Assembly: GCA_014925825.1 (NCBI GenBank) | Contig: JACGCK010000058.1 | Coordinates: 1 to 64,000 of the forward strand | From: Pholiota molesta | Taxonomy: Eukaryota > Basidiomycota > Agaricomycetes > Agaricales > Strophariaceae | DNA length: 64,000 bases | Direction of reading: 5' to 3' | Part shown: positions 34,080-45,727 of the stretch, piece after piece | Numbering within the stretch: the first letter of the stretch is position 1 | Layout: every line of letters starts with the position of its first letter | Notes under the pieces: generated by a model | What the model saw: the letters and a program-made list of their open reading frames with translations, nothing else | Databases searched by the model: none | Told to the model about the DNA's origin: nothing | Made by a program: the position numbers and the translations under genes

Positions 34080-36340
34080 AGGAGCACGTATACTTAGCAC
34101 ACGAAAGTTAGCGCCGCTCAACCTGACTCTTGGGGTACTTATTTTGGCAACGGCGAAGTCAGCGCTCACCAAGCGCTCACTTCGCCATGTACACACAGCC
34201 ATGTGATACTGGGCACGTTGTGACCTGTTGTGACACCGCGTAAGGTAACCCGCTACACGTTGGCTCTCCCTCCCGCCGTTGCTTCCCATGTTGGCGCGCA
34301 CCCTCCTGACACGGCACTTGTCTCACACGCAGGCCTGTTCTGCGCTGTGATCCCAGGCGGGAGGCACAGCTGCTGGGGAGTGCCGATGACAGATGGGCTC
34401 GATAGACCCGCCATCCCAAATACGAGCCATCTCTTCGCACCATTGTACCTCCACTGCCAGTGGCCCACCATAAAGACGCCAGGATGACAGGTGCCGTAGG
34501 AGAGTTTGAAGTGAGCTCTTTCTGTAACAAGTGTATCGTACAAATGGCTTGGGCTCGCTCACGCCTGGCCTCGTCGTTTTTTGTATTTCTCCACCAGCGT
34601 CCCTTTACTCACCTACTTTCCCTAGATTGCTTCACCTCCCTTCTTAGCATGACCTCCTAACTCGACCGCCCACGGTGATACCCTTGCATCCACAGAAAAC
34701 CGTGGCAACCAACGGATGGACACCATCGCGATGGCAGTAGCAGGGGCCGTGGTGAGCTTCTCTGGTACAGGCGCGCTCACTCCTGGGCTCGCCGCTCGAC
34801 GCCCCGTGCCCCTGAACGCCCTCACTCGGACACCTCGCCGCCATTCTATCACACTGGACTGTCGCGACCAGGGAAGCACCATAACATCCACAAGGTGAGC
34901 CTCTACGATGCAGGAGGCTCGAGCTCACGCCTGGGCTCGCCTCGCCTCCTCTCTTTTCGCACATCGTCCGTAGCTAACTTCGACGATATCTCCATCTCAC
35001 AGCACGCCCGCTGCGGACGCTCTGCACTCTCTGCACCCAGTGCCGTCGATTCCGCCCAGCGTTCAAACATGCGCCTTTCAAAATTTACCCGCCCCTCCTC
35101 GCCCGCAAGCTGCGACGCCGCTCACGCCGCCTGCGGGCGTTGTCGGGCTTGCCTCTGGCGTGCTCGCCCTCGCCCCTGCAACCGACGCTTCACTTTGCCG
35201 CCGCGATTCTGCGGCCTTTCAAGCACATGGACGAGTACGCGGGCCTCGCGTGCTGGCAGCTCGACGACTCCACGACTCTCTCCTCCTCCAGCACTGACTC
35301 CTCCACGACGACTCCTCCAGCATTCGAGGCTGCGGCACGCCGTACGACGGCCGCCTCGCCAGCATCGCCTTGTGCTCGCCCTCGCCCCTGCAACCCACGC
35401 TTCACTTTGCCGCTGTGATTTCCCCTCCCCGCAAGCACACGACGAGTACGGGGGCCGCCTTGTCGGCGTCGCGTGCGCCAGCTCGACTCCTCCTCCACGT
35501 CGACTTCTCCAGCACTGACTCTTCCATGACGACTCCTCCAGCGCTCGAGGCTGCGGCACGCGTACGAGGGCTGTCTTGCGACGAGGGCGAGGCCCGGGAA
35601 GCAGAGCTCTGCGCGTTCGTTGACGCAGGGCAGCGCCACTTGCGCGGTGCGCGCTCGCTCGCTCGCCCCCGCTGTCGCTGAGACATTGAGCCTGCTTGCA
35701 GCCACCATCGCGTCCTCGCAGCCGTCGCCGTACTTGCTTGCTTGCAGCCGCCCAAGCTGCCGCGAGCGAGAGCCGCCATCCATGTCGAGCTCGGAGCGGC
35801 GCGCAATGACCTGCTGGCCCCTATGCATTCCCGGAGTACCACGATCGTCCACACACGTCTAACGACATGCACTGTAGCTCAATCTCACAGGCAGGTGGAA
35901 AGGGTAGATGGGATACAGCGCTGCAACGTACGTCTGAATTACTTTTGGATCGCACATAGATCTGAATGAGCGAGACGCTTTCTAGCTTTGCGCGTACTCG
36001 TATTATCTGGCTTTGTGGAAGTCGTATTGGATCCACCTCCTGGATGGTCCATCGACGTCTTCGATATATTCTGTCTTACACTGCTATTCGCTCGTACCTT
36101 CGTCCTTATCCTTAACTACGTCTTATCAGATTTGCATCGGCATACCTGCTGCAGTATCGGAAAGTACTCCCCAGATGCTGACTTTGGTTCCGACGACGTC
36201 TCTGTCACTTGCTGCTGTCATATCACCTTCACTTCGCGCGCGTTTTCACAGCGTAATGGCACTCGTTCTGGCATGAATATATTATGATGCTCTGCCTTCC
36301 TAATATCCAACGTAGCCCTAGTCTCGCCTGCGCCTGATTT
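34080..36340. repeat. Non-coding duplicated block, copy 1 (partner 38975-41270)
   Basis: Collinear with 38975-41270. Shared strings include GTGACACCGCGTAAGGTAAC, GCGAAGTCAGCGCT, GCTCGCCCTCGCCCCTGCAA and CTAGTCTCGCCTGCGCCTGA. It is GC-rich in the middle, with many overlapping frames on both strands that the partner does not keep. I see no gene that survives in both copies. Confidence 0.7.
35162..35585. repeat. 212-bp tandem duplication within the block
   Basis: Units start at 35162 and 35374, each with GCTCGCCCTCGCCCCTGCAA. The partner block near 40310 has only one unit, so this duplication happened after the segmental duplication, or the partner lost a unit. Confidence 0.75.
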
Positions 36341-36634
36341 GAGAATGTCGTTCCTCAGCGTGTTCTCGTTCGGAGTGTACGATACCCGCCCACTGTGCAC
36401 TTTCGTACACTCAAATCACCTGGACCTATTCCTACACTTCGAACACGCCGAAATTGCTTGATTTTATCAAAAATATCACCTGAAACTATGTGTTACTACT
36501 TCTGAAAATAAAGGCGCCAATTAAATATCTACTCTGAATGTATTTCTCTATGTTGCCATTAAGTTTCCCACTACTTATAATTAGATAGAGGTCTTCTGTG
36601 AATAGGATAGCGGCATTTCTCGGCCCACGTTCAG

Positions 36635-36642
36635 TATAAAAA
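36635..36642 (+). promoter_or_regulatory. TATA box of family X copy B
   Basis: TATAAAAA lies 57 nt before the ATG at 36692. Copies A and C have a cognate region with the shared upstream string GGCATTTCTCGGCCC; copy C has TATAAGAA at 37672. Confidence 0.65.
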
Positions 36643-36691
36643 GGCTTCCATTCCAAACACATGCTTAATCTCTGCCGTTTGATTTTCCGCC

Positions 36692-37400
36692 ATGGTCTCA
36701 TACCACGAGTGGGCAGCATCCCTTCAAGAACGCGTCGCTAAACTGAACATTTCTACCGCCAGCCGCGTATTCGAAGTAAGCGTGGTCTTTAATACGCATA
36801 TAATTTAATTTAGACATATGCCCTCTCCGAAGGTCGGACCGTCGCATACACTTATCATCTTCGATGTAGGGGCTGGACCCGAAGAAATGCAAGAGCTGAT
36901 CAACGGAGCTGCCGGACCAGACCAAGATGGGGTCATCTATAACGTTAAACCTGGTTTATGGGCTCTTTCAGAGGGTTCAGAAAGCGAAGAGCCGCCTTTC
37001 ACCGCGACCTGGGTTTCTAACGAACACATTGACTACGACGCACTGCCTCAAGTGCCCCTCGTCTCCTCTCTGCAACTTGATGGCGTCGAATGGAGCAAAG
37101 TTCACTCCGATTATTTTAATTCGACGGTGGGCTGTATTGTTGCCCTTGAAATCGCGCAGGAGTTTGACGAAGTGGGGATGGACAATGCCACATGTACATA
37201 TGACGATATAGGTGGTGTGATACCTGGAGGATTTATTTGTGAGTTGTGTCGATCTTGCTCATGTAGAATTTAAATCCCATTATCCACCTCTATTTTTTAT
37301 TGCAGTTGGCCCATATGAAACCGTCTGTCATGAGGTCCACGTCCGGGTTCAAAATACTGAAGTTGTTCAAATCAAAGTATCCTTCTCCAATGAGGATTGA
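36692..37400 (+). CDS. Family X protein, copy B (unrecognised)
   Basis: 194-aa paralogue of copy A with exons 36692-36775, 36833-37238 and 37306-37400. Introns are 57 and 67 nt at the same positions. It keeps KLNISTASRVFE, YNVKPGLWALSEGSES, TATWVSNEHIDYDALPQ and NSTVGCIVALEIAQEFDE. It lacks two residues after LIIFDVG and has a Cys (GPYETVCHEV) where A and C have Arg. The promoter (about 36455-36690) is almost the same as that of copy C (37490-37728). B and C are therefore a local tandem pair about 1 kb apart, with A a more distant copy about 4.6 kb upstream. Confidence 0.8.
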
Positions 37401-37728
37401 ATCAATGAACATTGAACAACTGGATTGGATCAAATACCCACTTCGTGTTGTACGACGCTAGGTACTTGTGATAATCGGCGCATTGCTGGCTACTTGATTT
37501 TATCGAGAATATCACCTGAAGCTATGTGTTACTACTTCTGAAAATAAAGGCGCCAATTAAATATCTACTCTGAATGGATTTCTCGATGTGGCCACCAAGT
37601 TGCCCACTACTTATAATTAGCTTAGAGGTCTTCTGTGAATAGGATATCGGCATTTCTCGGCCCACGTTCAGTATAAGAAGACTTCCATTCCAAACACATC
37701 CAATATCCCCTCCGTTTAATTTGCCGCC

Positions 37729-38438
37729 ATGGTCTCATTTATCGAGTGGGCGACAACCCTTGAAGAACGCAATGCTAAACTGAACATTTCTACCGCCAGC
37801 CGCATATTCGAAGTAAGTTCCTCTCCAATACACACATAATTTGATTTAGACATATGCTCTCCGAAGGTTGGATCGTCGCGCAAACTTATCATCTTCGAGG
37901 TCGGGTTTGCTATAGGAAGTGAAGAAATGCAAGATCTGATCAACGACGCTGCCGAACCAGGCCGTAATGGGGTTATCTATAACGTCAAACCTGGTTTATG
38001 GGCTCTTTCAGAGGGTTTAGAAAGCGAAGAGCCGCCTTTCACCGCGACCTGGATCTCCGACGGACACATTGACTACGACGCACTGCCTCAAGCGCCCCTC
38101 GTCTCTCCTCTGAACCTTGATGGCGTCGAATGGAGCAAAGTTCACTCCAGTTATTTTAACTCGACGGTGGGCTGTATCATTGCCCTTGAAATCGCGCAGG
38201 AGTTTGAAGAAATTGGAATGGACCTTGCCACAACCGAATATACCGATTTAGGTGGTGTGGTACCCGGAGGATTTATTTGTGAGTCGTGTTTATTTTGTAC
38301 GTAGAGTTTAAATCTCATTATCCATCTCTCTTTTCCATTACAGTTGGCCCATATGAAAGTGTCCGTCACGAGGTCCACGTTCGGGCTCAAAATAATGAAG
38401 TTGCTCAGATCAAAGTACTCTGGGGCCGAGACAACTAG
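37729..38438 (+). CDS. Family X protein, copy C (unrecognised)
   Basis: 196-aa paralogue with exons 37729-37812, 37867-38278 and 38344-38438 (introns 54 and 65 nt). The start context is GCCGCCATGG. Core blocks are conserved (YNVKPGLWALSEGLESE, TATWISDGHIDYDALPQ, NSTVGCIIALEIAQEFEE). The most variable parts are residues just after LIIFEVG and the last ten residues (VLWGRDN). No frame defect is seen. The function is unknown; the same pattern of constraint in three copies argues against pseudogenes. Confidence 0.8.
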
Positions 38439-38974
38439 ATTGGATCGAATACTCCCTTTGTGACCTTTGTTTTCCGAGTGAATGTCCCAATTGGTAGAGG
38501 TTGTCTGTGGATTTGATTGTGTAGCTGTGTAATAGTGCGACCGATGAATCTACATCTCTGGCTCGACTCTCCCATAGCCTTGCCCATTATCGTCACGACG
38601 TTAGATACATATAAGAATCGGTGCATTGTTGGCAGTTCCGACACGCCTATAGAGATGCTCGACCCGGATCCCATATTTCCTGCACGACGATTGGCCAGCG
38701 CTTTATGCAGCCGGCCTCGTCAGACGTGAATGGATCTCTGCAGCCCGCTTTCATCTGCTGTTGTGAGAATGCGCACTTGAGGGATTCTTGCGCAGTACCA
38801 GAGAGGCGGATTTTAGAATGAACGGGTTTGGAACGGGTCAAGGCAGAGCTCAACCTCGTGAGAATTTTCAATGTTGAAGCAAACATCCACGCATGGCGAA
38901 GCTCATTTGATCTTGATATCAGATATTGTTTTGCAGCTTCAAGTGCGACCCAAAAACCTGGACCCTCTATTTAC
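38439..38974. other. 3' flank of family X copy C
   Basis: Matches the flank of copy A (about 32940-33110) over the CACGCCTATAGAGATGCTCG region. It lacks the MITE present after copy A. No gene is seen. Confidence 0.55.
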
Positions 38975-41270
38975 AACTCTCGGCGGATTTCATTGTGCAA
39001 TTGCGAAGTCAGCGCTGAGCGCTGACTTCGCACCAACTTCGCAATCAATTCGCAATCTGCACTCGAAGTGATAGAATATTGTGACATGTGACACCGCGTA
39101 AGGTAACACCTGCGGTTGGTTCATTGAACATTCGACCTTCTTCATCAACATCCCCTCCTTCTCGCCGTCGCCCCCCTCCTTCTCGCCATTACCTCCCATG
39201 TTGGCGCGCACCCTCCTGGCACGGAACTGGTCTCAAACGCGGGCCTGTGCCGCGTTGTGCTTTCAAGCGGGAAGCACAGCTGCTGGAGGGAGGTTGCCGA
39301 CGACAGATAGGATGGTGGCGCCGACGGATAGGCTCGATGTGCTCGAAGGACCCTCCATTCCACCTGCGAGCATCTGCACCGCTTCGCACTACCCCACCAC
39401 CACTTCCAGCTGTGTCTAATCGATAACAGCGCCTAGACAAAAGCGACCGCCAGAGCGTCACGATCCCGGCACACCATAAAGACGCCAGGCTCCAGCTCGC
39501 GACGCCGGGTTTCGCGACAAACTGCGCACAGGTTCCGTAGGAGAGCTCGAAGTGAGTTTTTTCTGTAACAAGTGTAGCGTTTAAATGGCTTGAGGTCATG
39601 CCTTGGCTCGTCATTTTCACATTTCTCCGCCGGCGTTCCTTTACTCACTTACTTTCTTTAGATTGCCTCATCTCATACCTGGCATGGCCTCCAATCAGGC
39701 CTAATTCTACCGCCCGCGATGATACCCCTGCATCCACAGCGAACCGTGGCAACCAGCGGTCGGACGCCGTCGCAATGGAAGTAGCAGGTCATTTGATGTC
39801 GGCTCATCAAGAGCTCGAATGGTGAGTTGCTCTGCTACGGGCGGCTAGAGCTCACTCCTGGGCTCGCCATCTGTCTCATTGCACTCTTTATAAACATAAC
39901 TGACTTCGAATTTTATTCCCTTTCGCCACCCCTTCATCCCACTCGACGCCCCGTGCCCCACTTCGCCGCTACTCCATCACACTAAATTTTCACGACCAGG
40001 GAAGCGCCATAATATCAACAAGGTGAGCTTCTATGCTACAGGAGGCTCGAGCTCACGCCTGGGCTCGCCTCCTGTCTCTTCGCACATTGTCCTTAACTAA
40101 CTTCCACGATGCCTCCATCTCATAGCACGCCCATTGCGGAGCTCTGATAGCTCTGCGCACGGCGCCACCGATTCCGCCAGTCAAACCGCCGTCAAAACAT
40201 GACCCCATCAATTTTTACACCTCGTTCTTCGCTCTATCGCCGCTCCTCACCTGCAAGCTGCGGTGCCGCTCACTCCGCCTGCGGGCGTTGTCAGGCCTGC
40301 CTCTGGGGTGCTCGCCCTCGCCCCTGCAACCAACGCTCCACTTTGCCGCCGCGATTTTGCCACATTTCAAGCACATCGACGAGTACGGGGGCCGCCTTAC
40401 CAGCGTCGCGTGCTGGCCGCCAGCTCGACGACTCGACGACTCCAGCTCTCGAGGCCGCGGCACGAGTAGGGGAGCTGCCTCGCCGCCATCCCACCCGCGC
40501 GACGAGCGCGAGGGCCGGGCAGCGAAGCTCTGCGCATTCGTTGACGCAGGGCAGCGGCACTTGCGCTGTGTGTGCTCGCTTGCTTGCTCGCAGCCGCTGT
40601 CGCCAGCCATCGAGCTTGCTCGCAGCCGCCGCCAAGCCTCCTCACAGCCGCCGCCACCACGCTTGCTTGCAGCTGCCTCGTCCTATCAAGCCGCCGCGAG
40701 CAAGAGCCGCCAACCGTATCGAGCTCGGAGCGCGGAATGGCCTGCTGGCCCCTCTATATACCCGGAGCGCCCCTGACCATGCACACACGTCTAACGACAT
40801 GCATCGGAACTCATTCACACAGGCAGGAGGGCAAGGGTGGATGCGATACAGCGCTGCACCGTACGTCTGAATTACTTTTGGATCGCACTTAGATCTGAAT
40901 GGTTGAGACGCTTTCTAGCGTTGCGCGTACTTGTATTATTTGGCTCTGTGGGCATCATATTGAATCCACGCTCTTGATCGTCCATCGACGTCTTTGAGAT
41001 GTTCTGTCTTACACTGGCGTTCGCTCGTCCCTTCGTCCTTAACCTGAGCTGCGTCTCTATCAGCTTCGCGTCAGTATACCTGCTGATTTGGGTTCCGACG
41101 ACGTCTCTGACACTTGCTGCTGTCATATCGCCTTCACTTCGCTCGCGTTTGCACTGCGTAGTGGCACTTATTCTGGCATGAGTATGCTATGACGTTCTGC
41201 CTTCCTACTATCCAACGTAGCCCTAGTCTCGCCTGCGCCTGATTTGAAATGTGTCGTTTCTCAGCGCGCT
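38975..41270. repeat. Non-coding duplicated block, copy 2 (partner 34080-36340)
   Basis: Collinear with copy 1 from the GCGAAGTCAGCGCT palindrome to the CTAGTCTCGCCTGCGCCTGA string. It is single-unit where copy 1 has the 212-bp tandem. Open frames such as 40199-40870 are not matched by an intact frame in copy 1. Confidence 0.7.
39003..39031. repeat. Perfect 14-1-14 palindrome
   Basis: GCGAAGTCAGCGCT, a central G, then its exact reverse complement. The partner block (about 34154-34188) has the same arms with a wider, imperfect centre, so one copy has been converted or has decayed. Confidence 0.85.
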
Positions 41271-41399
41271 CTCGTTCCTCTATGATACCTAGGTCCTCCA
41301 TGTTTTAGGATCGAGCCCCGCTGCCACTCAATACACTGTTTTGATCGATATATATCCTGAGAGTCAGACTGAACAAATCTTTAATCCGCTTCTTATTTA

Positions 41400-42655
41400 C
41401 TATCAAGTGACCAATTGAGGTGCGTTGTTGCAACTTTCAAGATTTGCTTGATGTTTACAAAACCAGTGGCTCAGGCAGGACATGTCCACGAGGCTCCAGG
41501 TCCGGGGCGCATATGGGCGCTGTTTCGCGCCCACAACATCCCAATTTGGCGAATGCGCACTCTGTGATTGATACCGCGTGTCTTCTTGACTCACCGTCAT
41601 GCGAAACCGCGTGTGCTCTTGCACCGTTCTGCGGAGACCGGCGAAGCTGCAGTGGCAAATTCCCTTACTTGGTATACCCTCTGGCTTCTCCCCAGTCCGA
41701 GATTATCGTGAGCCCAGACGCATTTTCGTGTCAAACGGTCCTCTCGAATATCGCTTATTCTTGAGCCACTGCCTCGGATCTCTGGAACTCATTTTCATCT
41801 ACTTCCCAAAAAGGAACTTCTCTCTGTATACGGCGAGGGCCAGCGGGGTATTCGCCACCCTATTTAAACTTCCCTCTGCTGGTCGTGAGCATCTCCGTCC
41901 CAATTTCCGAACGCAAACACACCAACTATCCTTACCATGCACCCAAGCACGTTTGCGAACCGCAAATCCACCGTCAAGAAATCGACCAAGGCTGCACGCA
42001 GTTCTCGATGCCACAACCTCACCGTCGAAGAGCGGCGGGAAGTCCTCGCGAGGGACCCAGATGTTCTCAAGTTCGAAGAAAGCTCAGTCTGTTGTCGTTA
42101 CTGCCAGCGCCCGATCAGTCTTGACAGACGCGGTCATTCCGCGTACTATCTCGGATTCTGGACGAAACATAAGGTGACGAAGACTTGCAAACTTAACAAA
42201 ACGCTCTACCTAAACGTACGCATCCGTGTTTGCAAAATAAATCCTCTGTGCTAACGTGGAGTGTAGACGGCGCGCCGAGAAGGCCCAGAGAGTACGCACC
42301 CGACCCTTTCGCTCAATATCTTTATAAGCTAGCTCACTAGTTCTGATAGCCGTGAACGCGGCCGAGTTGTTGATCAAGCTGAGACTGTAAACTGGGTCGA
42401 AGTCGTTGAGACCATGACTTTCGCAGCTCAATTAGTCTCGCACATGATTACTAACTGTTCGTCTAGCATGCTATTTATGTTTTGCTTTCCAATTCCTTTC
42501 GCAGCTTCCCGATAACAATTCCTCCAGCACACTCGTCAAAGTACTTTATCACTGTGGTCGGCGTGGATGTCTATCAGCATCAGCGGTGGTTCTTGTCATC
42601 TCGTTCTTGTCCTTGCTCCCAGCTTCCGAACGCCAACGCGCCTTCTTCTGCCGAA
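41400..42655 (+). repeat. Segmental duplication, copy 2 (partner 30780-31910)
   Basis: Carries promoter, C-C-H-C gene 2 and 3' flank in the same order as copy 1, with similarity ending near CGCCTTCTTCTGC. Confidence 0.8.
41937..42390 (+). CDS. Small C-x2-C-x21-H-x5-C protein, copy 2
   Basis: Predicted 117-aa paralogue of the gene at 31343. Exon 1 is 41937-42215, a 25-nt exon 2 is 42267-42291 and exon 3 is 42341-42390; introns are 51 and 49 nt. Exon 1 has a basic N-terminus, RREVLARDPDVLKFEESS, then CCRYC ... YYLGFWTKHKVTKTC with the full zinc-ligand set. Splicing as given restores the C-terminal VNAAELLIKLRL, cognate to LNAAETLATLGL of copy 1. Without splicing the frame ends at 42254. TATTTAAA lies 66 nt upstream. 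The small exon is inferred from phase and borders only. Confidence 0.65.
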
Positions 42656-43292
42656 ACCATCCCTTTTCTGGAAGTCCAACACGGTCCGAAACCTCACTCG
42701 TACCCTCTTCGCCGAGCCCTGACACCAGGCGACCGAGTGGTGCCTCGGACCTGACGACGGTTTCTTGCTCGGCGGTTTTGTTTGCGCATCCCGCTCTGTC
42801 TTGGATATCTGGGTTCCTTTTGGGTCAAGGCCTCGGAAAAGACCAGACTGCGCGTGCCGGTGTATCGCCTCGAGGCACTTCAGCAACAGTCGGACAGACA
42901 CAGCATAGCGCGAGTCTGTGATGCATTGCGGTATCTCACCTAGGTTACCTCTTTTATCGTCCAATACCATTGCATCGCCTACACTTTCCAGGCATCTAGC
43001 GAAATGAGCACCAGAGTTGGGGTGGTCATGAAATTACAATTTGTGTATACTTTAAACCAAGGCTTTGCTCGTATACATTTTCATGTATTCCTCCGCTAAG
43101 AGCTCAAAGGCGCTGTTGTAGTTGGGAGGAAATTACACGCTCAGCTTTGCAACATATAAATATATGCTACGGTAATGATGTCGATTGATGAAGCAGTTCA
43201 TGTCATTGACAGTCCAAGGGATATATACATGTATATGATATTGATTAGTGTTGTACTTCCTTTTCCAAATATACCCCCTCGTTGCGGGCATC
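42656..43292. other. Spacer before the NLR pseudogene
   Basis: No gene. From about 43080 the sequence resembles the promoter of the intact NLR gene (shared AAGAGCTCAAAGGC-like and TATAAATATATG strings). Confidence 0.5.
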
Positions 43293-44530
43293 GTGGAAGC
43301 CAATGCAAACCCTGTCAATGATGCTCCTGCTAATACCAATCGATTCTGCTCTAATGCATACGAGCATAGACCTCGCAAACACTTTGATCACCGTGGTCAA
43401 AGAAGTCGGCGAGATGCTGAACAGCGTGCCATATGTAAAATCATTATCGGGAGTGATACCGCAGATCATCAGAGTCAGAGATGTATGTTCGCTAGCATTT
43501 TCAATCTTGGGTGCCTTTTAACATTCCCATGCACTTATTGTATCTAGGAAATCATAGCAAATAAGCAACGATGCAGCGAGATTATTGAGAAAGTACTTCG
43601 CATGTCGAAATTGATCTATGAGAAGCTGAGCGAGGTTGCGCAATCGAGAAACTGAGCAGGTTAGAGTACCAACTAAACGAACATACACGGTAAGATTTTC
43701 TGCAGCTTTCAAATACTCTAAAGCACTGATGTATTCTCCCAAGCGCCCTCACCGCTGTTTATGATGTGCTAGAGAAACATAAATCTTCTCGATCCAAATT
43801 TTCCTGCCTGATAAATCGTGGATTAGATGAATTGAAGAATCTACTCCGAAAATCTATGCAGACGTCGCTCCAGAAATTCGGAACGTCCATTCCATCTTCC
43901 AGAAAGTATACACGGATGGCAAACGCACTGCGACTCTCACCGACTGGTCCCGTTACATTGGATATCTAAGCCAAGACACTATTCATATGGCGCTCGAAAG
44001 ATCCACTAATCTGGGCAGGCTGTGTATAGCGGAGGCGCACTACACAAGGCCGAAGGCTTCTTCCGCGAGGCCGCGGCGCTGTTCAAGCAGATGGGCCTTG
44101 CCATGGGAGAAGCAGAGGGATTATTCGAGCTCGGAAGGGCGCTTGGTAACAAATGGCAGCTCGACCAAACAGAAATCGCTCTCAAAGCGAGCCTCGGGCT
44201 CTACACCAAAGCCAACCATACGCACGGGCAAGCAACCGTCCGCCAAAAGCTGGGGCAACTGTACATGGACAAGGGGTAATATGTGGAGGCAGAAGAGAAC
44301 CTGATGAGCACATTGCGGTTCTTCAAACGGACGCACCATCCTTGCAGGCCTGAAAGATGCTGCCCTGCACCTGGCCTGGCTGCACGACGATCTCAACGAT
44401 ACAGCCCATTTCAGGATATGGATTTTTCGGAACGTACATTTGTACGTAGGCAGAGTAGCGCCGCGTCTCATGACAATCTCGCGAATACACGCGCGGGAAG
44501 GGCTTCAGTTGACAAAATATATTGACGCTA
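43293..44530 (+). pseudogene. NLR-derived pseudogene lacking the NTPase domain
   Basis: Degenerate copy of the gene at 12652. The start codon is now GTG (43293). Exon 1 is frameshifted but keeps TSIDLANTLITVVKEVGEM and VPYVKSLSGVIPQIIRVRD. Exon 2 has lost about 10 nt. Exon 3 jumps near 43836 straight to sequence matching about 14520 of the intact gene, so the P-loop domain (about 1.3 kb) is missing. TPR units follow (AEGFFREAAALFKQMG, TVRQKLGQLYMDKG) until a CAA-to-TAA stop at 44277-44279. The 3' flank is still alignable to about 44530. Several independent lesions make it a clear pseudogene. Confidence 0.88.
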
Positions 44531-45727
44531 GTGAAATGCTTGATACCGATGTAAATAGATCCTATTCGTTGGGCAGATATTTGGACAGATTTTGCCAATC
44601 TGAATCGTCGAGTATCAGCATCCTTGGATGGTTAAAAAAGAAACCACGCGCATAGCCAAAAGTTACCCGAAACGAGAGGCTTCAGATAAAAAATATGGCA
44701 AGATGAATGTTCAGCAGTGCCCAGGGTGAGTAGACGTAGCCCCATGTCAAAATATACGGCATCAGCGTCGAACGGAACGCGGCTCACCGGAAGCATTCAT
44801 GACGGAAGCATTCATGAATGTCATCCAATACGCGTAGAGCGTTGGCATCATTATCAGTGGCGCAGGCGGGTAGGTCTTGGGTAGGTCCGAGTTTGTATTC
44901 ACGCAATGATGGGCTATGGTCAATCGCAACTAAATCAGGCACTCATCCAAAAAATCTGGCCATGATAACTCACCAGCTCATAGTGATGTGGCGGCAGAGA
45001 TGCGCCAACCACCGCCGATATTCCATCGCTTTCTCTTTCATTGGTTGTAGACAGATATACTCCTGACCTAAATACATTGGAGAATCCTTCTGGTAGAAGA
45101 GACGGAGTGCCGGTGATTGGCTGGAATCGATCGCAGTTGTTTGGAGTTTGCAAAGCAAGCGACCTGGCTTCAGACTGGAGCAGAGGGAAAAATGGAGACT
45201 GATGTTACTCGTCCACGCTGATATTGGAGGCACGAACCATCGCAAGGATACGACAATGTCGAATTGCATGTCTCCAACATGTAAGGGCCCTTCCTCGACA
45301 AGTAGACCACCATGCAAGCAAAGTCATAAGCCGTGTGGGATGAGCCGAGTATTCGGTAGGAAAAACAGTCAAGAGATAGCACATATAGAGTGAAGATGAT
45401 CCACAAGGCAGGATATTAGATAGTCCTCGACAAGGTTGGGCGAGCGAGGACGCGTCGGTTATGTTTGGTAAACCCATTTGGCCCAAACAAACACGTCGCA
45501 ACATCATCGAGCGTGTTGACAGCAAGTTGACACAGAGTTGACAGCAGCGAGAGCGAATTGTCTACCAATGGCATCGATATTTAACTCCATGCTAAGCGCT
45601 GCCTAGGGAAGAGGGTCTCGCAAGGATTATCATTGTCTGGGACATCTAAGGTACCGTCATCGTTTTTTACAATAATTTGAAAGAGCTTTGATCGACCCCT
45701 ATCGACATCGGTAGTGGACGGTACCTA
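44531..45727. other. Intergenic, no gene supported
   Basis: On the minus strand near 45170-45525 there are hydrophobic frames (for example WIIFTLYVLSLDCFSY) that could be a membrane-protein remnant. No complete gene can be built and no family is recognised. Confidence 0.4.

Noticed and set aside
35190..35852. 220-codon minus-strand frame in duplicated block 1
   Set aside because: Crosses the 212-bp tandem repeat and is not open in the partner block near 40.3 kb.
45170..45525. Membrane-protein gene on the minus strand
   Set aside because: Hydrophobic segments fall in different frames and no splice model links them.
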